A DNA stretch of 6,126 bases, taken from Nitrososphaerota archaeon (lineage in GTDB: Archaea > Thermoproteota > Nitrososphaeria > Nitrososphaerales > Gagatemarchaeaceae). The notes under the pieces were generated by a model. It saw only the letters and a program-made list of their open reading frames with translations. It did no database searches and was not told the DNA's origin. Shown here in pieces: positions 1 to 5,139 of this stretch. The first letter of the stretch is position 1, and each line of letters starts with the position of its first letter. The stretch spans positions 1-6,126 of the forward strand of contig VBPP01000207.1 of NCBI GenBank assembly GCA_005877365.1, written 5' to 3'. The translations under genes and the position numbers were made by a program.

Positions 1-2
1 CT

Positions 3-146
3 TTCGCCGAAAAAGGAGACGCGAACGCACTCAGTGTGACGGCCATGGAGATCATCGGCTTGGAGATAGACCCGTCCACTCGTGCGTTAGGAAGGTCACT
101 GCTCATGCCGCTTTCCTGGGCGATGCAGGCCCGCCCAAGAACCTGA
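3..146 (+). CDS. Partial open frame at the left edge, possible C-terminal end of an unknown gene
   Basis: This 47-codon frame enters from the window edge and stops at a TGA at 144-146. The first 30 or so residues (FAEKGDANALSVTAMEIIGL and onward) look like real protein, with mostly G or C in third codon positions. The last part (MPLSWAMQARPRT) looks less natural, so the original frame may have been lost near position 110-140. I do not recognise a family. A second coding-looking stretch in another frame starts at once downstream (154-312), so the two may be pieces of one frameshifted gene. Too little is visible to name a product. Confidence 0.3.
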   Translation, partial: FAEKGDANALSVTAMEIIGLEIDPSTRALGRSLLMPLSWAMQARPRT

Positions 147-153
147 AGGGCGA

Positions 154-312
154 TTGACAGCGAAGAAGCTTTCCAAGAAGACCAAGTCCGAGCTTAGACT
201 CATCGCGGCGCTGACGCTCGACGCGACGCTAGCGGCAGAAGAGAAGCTCTCAGGGCTTGCCGAGAGGAGGAGAAATTCCACACATGCTCCAACAGGTTCT
301 CGCAGGGACTGA
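154..312 (+). pseudogene. Coding-looking fragment, lysine/alanine-rich, possibly the tail of a broken gene
   Basis: A frame opening at TTG 154 and ending at TGA 310-312 gives about 52 residues. It begins LTAKKLSKKTKSELRLIAAL, continues through an Ala/Glu/Leu-rich, probably helical stretch (LDATLAAEEKLSGLAERRR) and ends in a poorer tail. Codons strongly favour AAG and G/C third positions, as in the convincing genes of the window, which suggests past or present coding. There is no TATA-like box about 26 nt before the TTG and no clear ribosome binding site. The frame is open upstream only to a TAG at 91-93. It could be the frameshifted end of the 3-146 frame or a small helical protein. No family recognised. 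Confidence 0.3.
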
Positions 313-469
313 CGTCTGAGCGTAGTCTTGAACTCCTGCAAGTCATCAATTCCTCGGCGCGCCGCCAAGAATTGTCAACTTGGTAGGAAGATTCGAACCC
401 CTGAGTAGCTCGAACCCCAAAGGGTCTGTTTCCCCAGTGCCCCAAATACCGAATGGGTCTTCTTCCGGG
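313..469. other. Intergenic stretch without a supported gene
   Basis: No convincing coding sequence is seen between the left-edge fragments and the inverted repeat behind the VOC gene. The frames crossing it on the minus strand (for example 96-368) are Ser/Ala-rich mirror images of the plus-strand coding-looking pieces. Its only notable content is the tRNA T-arm-like sequence around 383-420, listed separately. Confidence 0.5.
383..420 (-). other. tRNA T-arm-like remnant
   Basis: Read on the minus strand this contains GGGGTTCGAATC, the signature of a tRNA T-loop (TTCGAAT between G53 and C61), followed by CTTCCTACC. Just before it is GAGCTACTC, able to fold as a three-base-pair hairpin like a class II variable arm, and before that a second GGGGTTCGA. 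No matching 5' acceptor strand or anticodon arm could be assembled upstream, and the T-stem would have an A-C mismatch and two G-U pairs. It is therefore at best a decayed or partial tRNA; chance similarity is possible. Confidence 0.25.
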
Positions 470-511
470 GGAAGTTCCACCTCCCGCACCCCCAATCCGG
501 GGTGAACTTCC
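470..511. terminator. Inverted repeat just downstream of the VOC gene, possible transcription end
   Basis: The left arm GGAAGTTCCACC (470-481) is the reverse complement of the right arm GGTGAACTTCC (501-511) apart from one extra C. The 19-nt loop is C-rich. On the minus strand it starts 7 nt after the TAA of the VOC gene, a position that suggests a role in ending or protecting that transcript. No T-tract follows on the minus strand, whereas archaeal terminators usually have one, so the terminator label is an inference. Confidence 0.35.
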
Positions 512-517
512 GTTCAG

Positions 518-952
518 TTACTGGACGCAGAATTCGTTGCCTTCGGGATCGAGCATGACGATCCAGTAATCTCCCATTTCTTCGCCCTCGTGATGCTTCG
601 TCGCCCCAAGAACCAAGAGACGCTCGACCTCGGTCTTCACCTGCCCCTTACGCTCGTCAAGGGTTACCCGCGACCCTCCGCTCGCATTGATGTCGATATG
701 GAGGCGATTCTTACCCAGCTTCGGCGTGGCCATCTGCTGGAAGTAGATTCGCGGTCCCTTTCCTTCAGGATCGACAATCGCGCTGGCGGAGTTCCATTCC
801 TCTTCGGGTATGCCTTGCTCCTTCAGAAACGCTTCCCATGATTTGTAGCCGTGGGGTGGGTCCTGCAACTTGTAGTGCAGGGCTTCCGCGTAGAACTTCG
901 ATAGGCCCGCGGGGTCGCGACAGTCAAAGACGACTTGTACCCCGAATGCCAC
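518..952 (-). CDS. VOC superfamily (glyoxalase/dioxygenase-like) protein
   Basis: This 144-residue protein looks like a single-module vicinal oxygen chelate protein of the small Glyoxalase_6-like group. The opening VQVVFDCRDPAGLSKFYAEAL (about 5-25) is the typical first beta-strand and helix. DPEGKGPRIYFQ (61-72) and NRLHIDI (82-88, with H85 a possible metal-ligand position) follow. The end, YWIVMLDPEGNEFCVQ (129-144), is the classic closing hairpin. The first and last thirds form the two beta-alpha-beta-beta-beta halves, so the length is complete. Such proteins bind a divalent metal and act on small molecules (isomerases, dioxygenases, resistance proteins) or have no known substrate; the sequence does not say which. 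The start is GTG at 952; a TATA-like box is centred 25 nt upstream, implying a leaderless message. It appears to be a single-gene unit, probably cytoplasmic. Confidence 0.85.
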   Translation of the reverse strand: MAFGVQVVFDCRDPAGLSKFYAEALHYKLQDPPHGYKSWEAFLKEQGIPEEEWNSASAIVDPEGKGPRIYFQQMATPKLGKNRLHIDINASGGSRVTLDERKGQVKTEVERLLVLGATKHHEGEEMGDYWIVMLDPEGNEFCVQ

Positions 953-972
953 GATTGGAGAATTCTACCGAC

Positions 973-981
973 GATATATTA
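973..981 (-). promoter_or_regulatory. TATA-like box of the VOC gene
   Basis: On the minus strand the sequence reads TAATATATC, centred about 25 nt before the GTG start at 952. This spacing is that of an archaeal TATA box whose transcript begins at or next to the start codon, and it supports that start. Confidence 0.6.
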
Positions 982-984
982 GCG

Positions 985-1381
985 CTTCGAATCCAGCCGG
1001 GGTTCCTGATAATTCCAGATTGGCTTTCATGGCTTCCCGCCCTGCTAGAGAAGTCAGCGACCTGGAACGGGATGGGAGGTGGTAACTTGGCTGGGTATGC
1101 AACTATTCGGGCATCTCCATGTTAAGCTAGTGGGGGTCATTCCTTCCTAACTTTCTTCGGCAGAAACACACCGTCACAAGACGCTCCAGAGTAGAACAGC
1201 AAGGCTGATGATTCGCAAGGGCCAATCTTCTCGCTCTGGGCTCGCCTATTCTTGCGCTATGGTTCTGAAGGCGAGACGGGACAATCGAGGACTGTCAGCC
1301 GCCCGGAATCCGTCTTCTTCTGATCTCCTAGATTCTGTCAAAATTCTTGTCGGTCGAGATGATTACCGGACGCTGGAGCTA
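985..1381. other. Intergenic stretch between the VOC promoter and the vapC stop, no supported gene
   Basis: About 400 bp with no frame I would defend on either strand. Two plus-strand frames cross it: one from 838 to 1125, whose first part is the mirror of the VOC gene, and one from 1208 to 1567, whose second part is the mirror of vapC. The non-mirror portion of the latter contains SSSDLLDSVKILVGRDDYRT, which is protein-like, but no TATA-like box or ribosome binding site precedes its ATG at 1208. No T-tract or clear hairpin marks the end of vapC, and no RNA gene is recognised. Confidence 0.5.
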
Positions 1382-1792
1382 TTAGACCAGGCCAATCGCA
1401 TTGATACCCTCAATGTTGCCGAAGTCCTCATCAAAAGTCGCAATCCGTCCGATGTCGTGAATCTTCATCACCGCGAGAGTCGACGAATCGGTAAAGCTCA
1501 GTCTTCTATTTCTCTGCTCCGAGAATATCTTCCACGCTTCGCGGAACGCTTCCTCGCTAACTTCTAGAGTCTCAAGCGAGGCCAGCAGCTCGTTGCCATA
1601 TTCAACCGCGAGTCGCAGGCTCTTGCTTTTCACGAAGATGCCCGTGACGGTTTCGTCAAATATGTAGCTGGTGATCGACGGTTTCCCGAAGCGTTCGGAC
1701 ACAACCTGCTTCATGAGAGCGTTGGCTCGTTCATGATGAGAGTCGTTCTTGATCTTGAACGCGATAAGAAGGCTCGAATCTAGGACTATCAC
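1382..1792 (-). CDS. vapC: VapC-like PIN-domain ribonuclease toxin
   Basis: A 136-residue PIN-domain protein, normal length for a VapC toxin. VapC toxins are Mg2+/Mn2+-dependent ribonucleases that cleave tRNA, rRNA or mRNA when freed from the antitoxin. The conserved acidic residues are all visible: D5 in VIVLDSSLLIAF, E47 in TSYIFDETVTG, D102 in FTDSSTLAVM, and D121/D123 in IATFDEDF. The active site thus appears intact. I chose GTG at 1792 rather than the ATG at 1834 because the protein then begins with the PIN beta-strand, and because the GTG overlaps the vapB stop as GTGA, the usual translational coupling. The 14 extra residues of the longer frame overlap vapB codons and add no PIN feature. 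It has no promoter of its own and depends on the vapB promoter. The RNA target cannot be read from sequence. Confidence 0.9.
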   Translation of the reverse strand: MIVLDSSLLIAFKIKNDSHHERANALMKQVVSERFGKPSITSYIFDETVTGIFVKSKSLRLAVEYGNELLASLETLEVSEEAFREAWKIFSEQRNRRLSFTDSSTLAVMKIHDIGRIATFDEDFGNIEGINAIGLV

Positions 1793-2046
1793 TTGCTTGA
1801 GCCATAGAGCGTTTCGTCGATTTCCTCGCTCCACCTGACCTTCTTCCTTCCGATTGTGATTGGCTTAACCTTGAGAAGAAGTCTGGGGTCAGGTTTCATC
1901 CTTTGTGATTCCCTCTCCTTGACCCATAATTTCATTGCCTGTGTTAGTGCATCTCCTGTTTTCAGTCCCTCCTCCGCTGTCTTCGCTCTAAATCTCCTCC
2001 ATTCTTGTTCATCAACATCCCTGACTGTCAAAATCTCCTTTTTCAT
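1789..2046 (-). CDS. vapB: VapB-like antitoxin, ribbon-helix-helix type
   Basis: An 85-residue small charged protein directly upstream of vapC. Residues 4-10 (EILTVRD) fit the DNA-binding beta-strand of a ribbon-helix-helix fold, followed by helices at about 12-27 and 30-45 (TGDALTQAMKLWVKERE). The C-terminal part, about 62-82 (ITIGRKKVRWSEEIDETLYG), is the extended arm expected to wrap the toxin and block its active site. I chose ATG 2046 over in-frame ATGs at 2058 and 2067 because a TATA-like box is centred 27 nt upstream, which puts the transcript start at this ATG. The N-terminus is then MKKEILTVRD, and the palindromic operator stays outside the coding region. The gene ends in TGA overlapping the vapC start. 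The antitoxin probably represses its own operon. The pair is more AT-rich than its neighbours, which suggests acquisition by transfer. Confidence 0.85.
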   Translation of the reverse strand: MKKEILTVRDVDEQEWRRFRAKTAEEGLKTGDALTQAMKLWVKERESQRMKPDPRLLLKVKPITIGRKKVRWSEEIDETLYGSSK

Positions 2047-2048
2047 CG

Positions 2049-2067
2049 TGTACAACATGTAATACAT
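2049..2067 (-). promoter_or_regulatory. Nested palindromes in the vapBC promoter, probable autoregulatory operator
   Basis: Between the TATA-like box and the vapB start lie three adjoining or overlapping palindromes: ATGTATTACAT (2057-2067), ACATGT (2055-2060) and TGTACA (2049-2054). Together they give repeated TGTA/TACA half-sites. Ribbon-helix-helix antitoxins bind such short tandem half-sites as dimers of dimers, and the position would block transcription start. The palindromes are seen directly; the binding role is inferred. Confidence 0.5.
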
Positions 2068-2069
2068 AA

Positions 2070-2077
2070 TATTTAAG
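2070..2077 (-). promoter_or_regulatory. TATA-like box of vapBC
   Basis: The minus strand reads CTTAAATA, centred about 27 nt before ATG 2046. It is inside an AT-rich island that contrasts with the GC-richer surroundings, and it decides the vapB start. Confidence 0.6.
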
Positions 2078-2239
2078 GATTCAGAGTATCGTCTATGGCA
2101 GGGTGGTTGGTCGAAGGGACGGCATGGGACGCCGAACGCTTGTTTTTTCGACCGTTGCGGTTTCGCTGGTGCGATTCGCTTTCCATCACTCCCAAGAACT
2201 AACCTTTCACGGAGAACTCTTTCGGTTACCTCTGCGGGC

Positions 2240-2247
2240 TTAAATAG
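2240..2247 (+). promoter_or_regulatory. TATA-like box of the Vps62-like gene
   Basis: TTAAATAG is centred about 32 nt before the TTG at 2275 and is the only such AT-rich box in an otherwise GC-rich stretch. The predicted transcript start lies near 2268-2272, leaving a leader of only a few nucleotides. Upstream, TAACC and GGTTA half-sites flank about 20 nt (2198-2227), but their meaning is unclear. Confidence 0.5.
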
Positions 2248-2274
2248 TGAGAAGAGCCGCTGCTCGTCCTGTAA

Positions 2275-4047
2275 TTGCGAAAGGGCCTGCGAGCGTTGGC
2301 CACGATGGGCACCCTCACCTTACTAGTTCTTGGAGTCCTTGGATATTCCATGGCGGCAAAGGCGCAGACCGCTGGCGGGCTCGCCCAGCGGTACGCCCCT
2401 GTCCTGCATTTTGCGGGCGGCGAGAAGTTCTTCCCCACGTCCGTCGATTACATTATCTCACGCTCTTCCCTGATGCAGCGAAACACGGATGGAAGTTCCA
2501 GCCCGGTCACTTCTTCGCCGACGCCTGCGAGCTTGGGCGGTTACAATTCCAGCAGGGACTTCCTTGACAACAACCACGGGACTCTTGATGCCATAGCCGC
2601 CGATTACGCTTCCGTAGGGGCCAGCGCCGGCTACTTCGCATACGTCCACGTCGACAATCTGAGCGGCTCGACTGTGATCCAATACTGGCTCTTCTACGCC
2701 TACAACAACGGACCGCTGAACGACCACCAGTCAGACATCGAAGTCGTGGAGGTGTTCCTCGACGGCGGCGGCAACCCAACACAGGCGCTATATTCGCAGC
2801 ACCTTGCCGGGGAGAATGCAGCTTGGGGAAACGTCGAAACCCAGAACGGACATCCGGTGGTGTACGTAGCGTTGGGTTCTCATGCCAACTATTTCCGGTC
2901 GTACCAGGGGAAGGTGGGCATCGAGAACGACGTGGTTAACGCGGGTGGGCCTACCGTCACCCCGGACCAGCTCAAGCTTGTTGTGTTGGGCGGCCAGCCG
3001 AACGCGCCCGCAGACCAGAGCTGGCTCTCCTTCCCTGGGAGGTGGGGGTTCACAGGGACCGACACCCAGATCGCCACTGGGATGGCAGGGCCGCTCGGAC
3101 CGGTCTTCAATGACAACGGACAGAGATGGGGTGCTCCCTACGACTATCTCGGCAGGACGCTGACCGTCGACTCGAACTACTTCTATCTGGCGTGGTTCGT
3201 CGCCAACTTCCTGCTGATCTGGCTCGCCTACGCTGGCATACGCGGAGCATGGAAGTTCGTGGGAATCGTGAGGCTTTCAAGGGTAGGCGGCTTGAGGGTT
3301 GGCGGGTTCCTGAAAGGGAGGGGAGGAGCCGGCCTCGCCACAGGTCTGGTCGGGATAGTGATCACGCTCGTCGCGCTTTTCCTGCCCTGGTATTCGGTGT
3401 CTGCAAGCTCTCAGAGCGGCGCCTTTTCGGGCTCGGCTCCGGTGCAGCTGATGTCTGTTGACGGGACGAGCGGGCTCAGCGTCAATCTCTTCACCGGGCC
3501 GAACGCTGACTCATCCTCGGGGCTTACGAGCTTCGCTTCTGCGCAGTTCCCATTCGCAACACTCTTCGCTGTGGGCATAGGCTTGCTCCTGCTGGACGTG
3601 GTCGGAGTCAGGAGCGGAAGGCGACTGGGGAGGAAGTTCATCTTCGCTGCCATCTCCTCGCTCCTTCCGTTCGTACTGATCTATGCCTTCGTGGCGTATC
3701 TGCCGAACCTGGTTCCCCTCGCTTCTTCGCTGTTGGGGGGGCAGGCTGTTCCCCCAGCGGCTACTCAATTGGTCGGGACGATTGCCTCCAACCCGATCGG
3801 CGGCAGTGCAAGCCAGACCTTCCCGGTCGTTGGCGCGACGACCGTGACCTGGGGATACGGAATCGGCGCCTATCTTTTCCTTGTAGCTGCCGTAGTGAGG
3901 ATCACCGCGGGTGCCATCATGCGGTCCTCGCCTGATCTCGAGCCAGCTGCGGCCCCAGCAGCACCAGCGCCTACGGTCCCGTCTGTGGCTCTGACGCGGT
4001 CGTCGGCCAACACCGACGCTGCCAAGAATGCCACGAGTTTCACGTAG
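2275..4047 (+). CDS. Secreted Vps62-like domain fused to a five-helix membrane anchor
   Basis: A 590-residue protein. Residues 1-30 form a signal peptide (MRKGLR basic end, hydrophobic core, AKA before Q31). Residues about 35-295 resemble the Vps62 family of unknown biochemical function: LAQRYAPVLHFAGGEKFFPTS (36-56), YWLFYAYN (137-144), DHQSDIEVVEVFLD (150-163, matching the family's H-x-x-D-x-E), VVYVALGSHANYF (195-207) and FPGRWG (253-258). Five hydrophobic helices follow at about 302-321, 353-376, 425-444, 455-477 and 527-548. Basic stretches 323-349 and 446-454 place those loops inside, so the Vps62-like domain and the Ser/Gly-rich loop 377-424 lie outside. The A/P-rich tail (551-590) is inside. 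N91 and N128 are possible N-glycosylation sites. TTG 2275 follows an in-frame TAA and supplies the basic n-region; ATG 2305 would lose it. Vacuolar sorting is a family name, not evidence of role here. Confidence 0.75.
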   Translation: MRKGLRALATMGTLTLLVLGVLGYSMAAKAQTAGGLAQRYAPVLHFAGGEKFFPTSVDYIISRSSLMQRNTDGSSSPVTSSPTPASLGGYNSSRDFLDNNHGTLDAIAADYASVGASAGYFAYVHVDNLSGSTVIQYWLFYAYNNGPLNDHQSDIEVVEVFLDGGGNPTQALYSQHLAGENAAWGNVETQNGHPVVYVALGSHANYFRSYQGKVGIENDVVNAGGPTVTPDQLKLVVLGGQPNAPADQSWLSFPGRWGFTGTDTQIATGMAGPLGPVFNDNGQRWGAPYDYLGRTLTVDSNYFYLAWFVANFLLIWLAYAGIRGAWKFVGIVRLSRVGGLRVGGFLKGRGGAGLATGLVGIVITLVALFLPWYSVSASSQSGAFSGSAPVQLMSVDGTSGLSVNLFTGPNADSSSGLTSFASAQFPFATLFAVGIGLLLLDVVGVRSGRRLGRKFIFAAISSLLPFVLIYAFVAYLPNLVPLASSLLGGQAVPPAATQLVGTIASNPIGGSASQTFPVVGATTVTWGYGIGAYLFLVAAVVRITAGAIMRSSPDLEPAAAPAAPAPTVPSVALTRSSANTDAAKNATSFT

Positions 4048-4110
4048 CGTATGCCTGTGTCGCGCTGGAAAGCCTCGCTCACCCTCCGATGACACCCTCG
4101 GCGGTCTGAG

Positions 4111-4174
4111 AATAGCGTCGTCCCGCCTAAGCGGACGCGCGAGTCTCCCCGTCTCCCTGAATGCAAGATTGCAT
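4111..4174. repeat. Two palindromes in the convergent gap between the Vps62-like and YdeI-like genes
   Basis: CGTCCCGC (4119-4126) pairs with GCGGACG (4131-4137) around a four-base loop, with one bulged C. Further on, ATGCAAGATTGCAT (4161-4174) is a perfect 6-bp inverted repeat around GA. The second has too short a loop for a good RNA hairpin and looks more like a protein-binding palindrome. Lying between two converging genes, they could mark transcription ends for both. No T-tract accompanies them. The rest of the 137-bp gap shows nothing recognisable. Confidence 0.3.
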
Positions 4175-4184
4175 CCTCTCTGTA

Positions 4185-4781
4185 TCACTTGCCCGGCCGT
4201 GGTGTCAGGGGCGGCACAGGGCGGCCCGCGTGCGAGTCGGAGACGAGCTGCCCCAACCGTTTCGCCCGCGTCTCCGGCTTCTTCGCGCTGACAACCCACC
4301 ATGTCGCCGCCTTGCGGTACGATGGCGGTCGCGATGAGAAATATGCCCACGCCTGCGCGTCGGCCTCGAGCTCGTTCCCTTCCGCCTCGGATAGCTTGGG
4401 GTCCTCGCGCTGCTCGTAGCTGTAGATGGCTGACTTGTTGTCCTTGCGCGCCTCGAACACCCTGAGCCCCGCGGGTGCCATGCGGCCGTCTGCGACCAAA
4501 CGCTTGGCGGTCGCGATGTTGACCTTGCTCCACGCACTCGTCAGCTTTCGTGGCGTGAAGCGCACGGTGTAGGACTCCGCGTCGAGCGAGTGGCGCACAC
4601 CATCAATCCATCCGAACGCAACAGCCTCCTCGATGGCCTGCGGCCATGTAACGCTCGCCTTGCCGGAACCGACCTTCCAGAAGCCCACGACGAGTTCGGC
4701 CCGCTGCTCGTGGCGCTTGGCGAGCCAGCCGCGCAGGTCCTTTGGCGTGGCGAAGAATGTCGGCTTATCCAGTTTGGCCAT
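4185..4781 (-). CDS. YdeI/OmpD-associated family protein (OmdA-like)
   Basis: A 198-residue protein matching the YdeI or OmpD-associated family across its whole length. Conserved blocks in order: SGKASVTWPQAIEEAVAFGW (39-58) running into IDGVR (59-63), YTVRFTPRK (71-79), WSKVN (84-88), GRMAPAGLRVFEARK (99-113), YSYEQR (120-125), AWAYFSSRPPSYR (144-156) and a terminal segment WWVVSAKKPETRAKRL (161-176) followed by a short proline-rich end. Family members are small soluble proteins, some loosely linked to peptide resistance or stress in bacteria; a precise activity is not established. No signal peptide or membrane helix is seen, so it is probably cytoplasmic. ATG 4781 gives the family N-terminus and has a TATA-like box about 26 nt upstream. 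The 28 extra residues of a start at 4865 contain the promoter and are rejected. It is transcribed alone, convergent with the Vps62-like gene. Confidence 0.85.
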   Translation of the reverse strand: MAKLDKPTFFATPKDLRGWLAKRHEQRAELVVGFWKVGSGKASVTWPQAIEEAVAFGWIDGVRHSLDAESYTVRFTPRKLTSAWSKVNIATAKRLVADGRMAPAGLRVFEARKDNKSAIYSYEQREDPKLSEAEGNELEADAQAWAYFSSRPPSYRKAATWWVVSAKKPETRAKRLGQLVSDSHAGRPVPPLTPRPGK

Positions 4782-4802
4782 GGAGCGGGAATAGGGTCGG
4801 CC

Positions 4803-4811
4803 CTTAAAAAC
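4803..4811 (-). promoter_or_regulatory. TATA-like box of the YdeI-like gene
   Basis: The minus strand reads GTTTTTAAG, centred about 26 nt before ATG 4781. It fixes that ATG as the start of a leaderless message and excludes the longer frame. Confidence 0.6.
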
Positions 4812-4881
4812 AGGAAGGACGGAGTTCCAGGCCGCCACCTGCTTGACTATCCGGGGCTGTTCCACGGGCGAGTTTGGTTAG

Positions 4882-5139
4882 ATAGAAATCGGCAAGTTGG
4901 ACCTCACAGGTGTGGTCGACGAGGACTTCCAGAAAATGGTTAGGGAAAAGTTGCTAGGCGTTATGGCTAATAATGGGAACAAGCAGAAAGTGGTTCTGGA
5001 GCGATGTGCCCCTGCCCCCGGCAAACGAACCTCGACGCATTGTCTGGCGGCTGGAGACAAAACGTTTATCAGAACCACGACCACCTTGACCAGTGTTGGA
5101 ATACGAAATAAAATACCGACCTTCCTTCTCAATTCTTGA
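4882..5139 (+). pseudogene. Orphan coding-looking fragment upstream of the AIM24-like gene
   Basis: After an in-frame TAG at 4879-4881 a plus-strand frame stays open to TGA 5137-5139. Its first 35-40 residues (IGKLDLTGVVDEDFQKMVRE, then KLLGVMANNGNKQKVVLER, about 4888-5008) look like a genuine helical protein segment. The rest is Thr/Arg-rich and runs over the AIM24-like promoter and start, which argues against real coding there. Usable starts are only TTG 4897 or ATG 4936, neither with a TATA-like box at the right distance. It may be the remnant of a lost gene, or chance. No family recognised. Confidence 0.25.
5061..5070 (+). promoter_or_regulatory. TATA-like box of the AIM24-like gene
   Basis: AACGTTTATC, with the TTTATC core centred about 26 nt before GTG 5093, fits an archaeal TATA element for a leaderless transcript. 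The adjacent TTG 5096 would be 3 nt further and cannot be fully excluded as the start. Confidence 0.55.

Noticed and set aside
96..445. Minus-strand frames 96-368 and 200-445
   Set aside because: Ser-rich or Arg-rich low-information sequences opposite coding-looking plus-strand pieces; no promoter at the expected distance.
984..1000. TTCGAATCC on the plus strand, resembling a tRNA T-loop
   Set aside because: It lacks the G before the loop and any pairing T-stem or acceptor; taken as chance.
1208..1567. 119-codon plus-strand frame overlapping the vapC end
   Set aside because: Its second half mirrors vapC, and its first half has no promoter or family signal despite one protein-like stretch.
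1793..1834. 14-residue N-terminal extension of VapC from ATG 1834
   Set aside because: PIN proteins begin with the strand leading to the first Asp, which GTG 1792 gives; the extension overlaps the end of vapB.
3511..4533. A 340-codon minus-strand frame antisense to the Vps62-like gene and out of frame with the YdeI-like gene
   Set aside because: Its Arg/Gly-rich composition is typical of the mirror of GC-rich coding DNA, it shows no family motif, and it crosses two well-supported genes and a gap containing palindromes.
4782..4865. 28-residue N-terminal extension of the YdeI-like protein from a start at 4865
   Set aside because: The extension covers the TATA-like box at 4803-4811 and lies outside the conserved family region; ATG 4781 fits both family length and promoter spacing.
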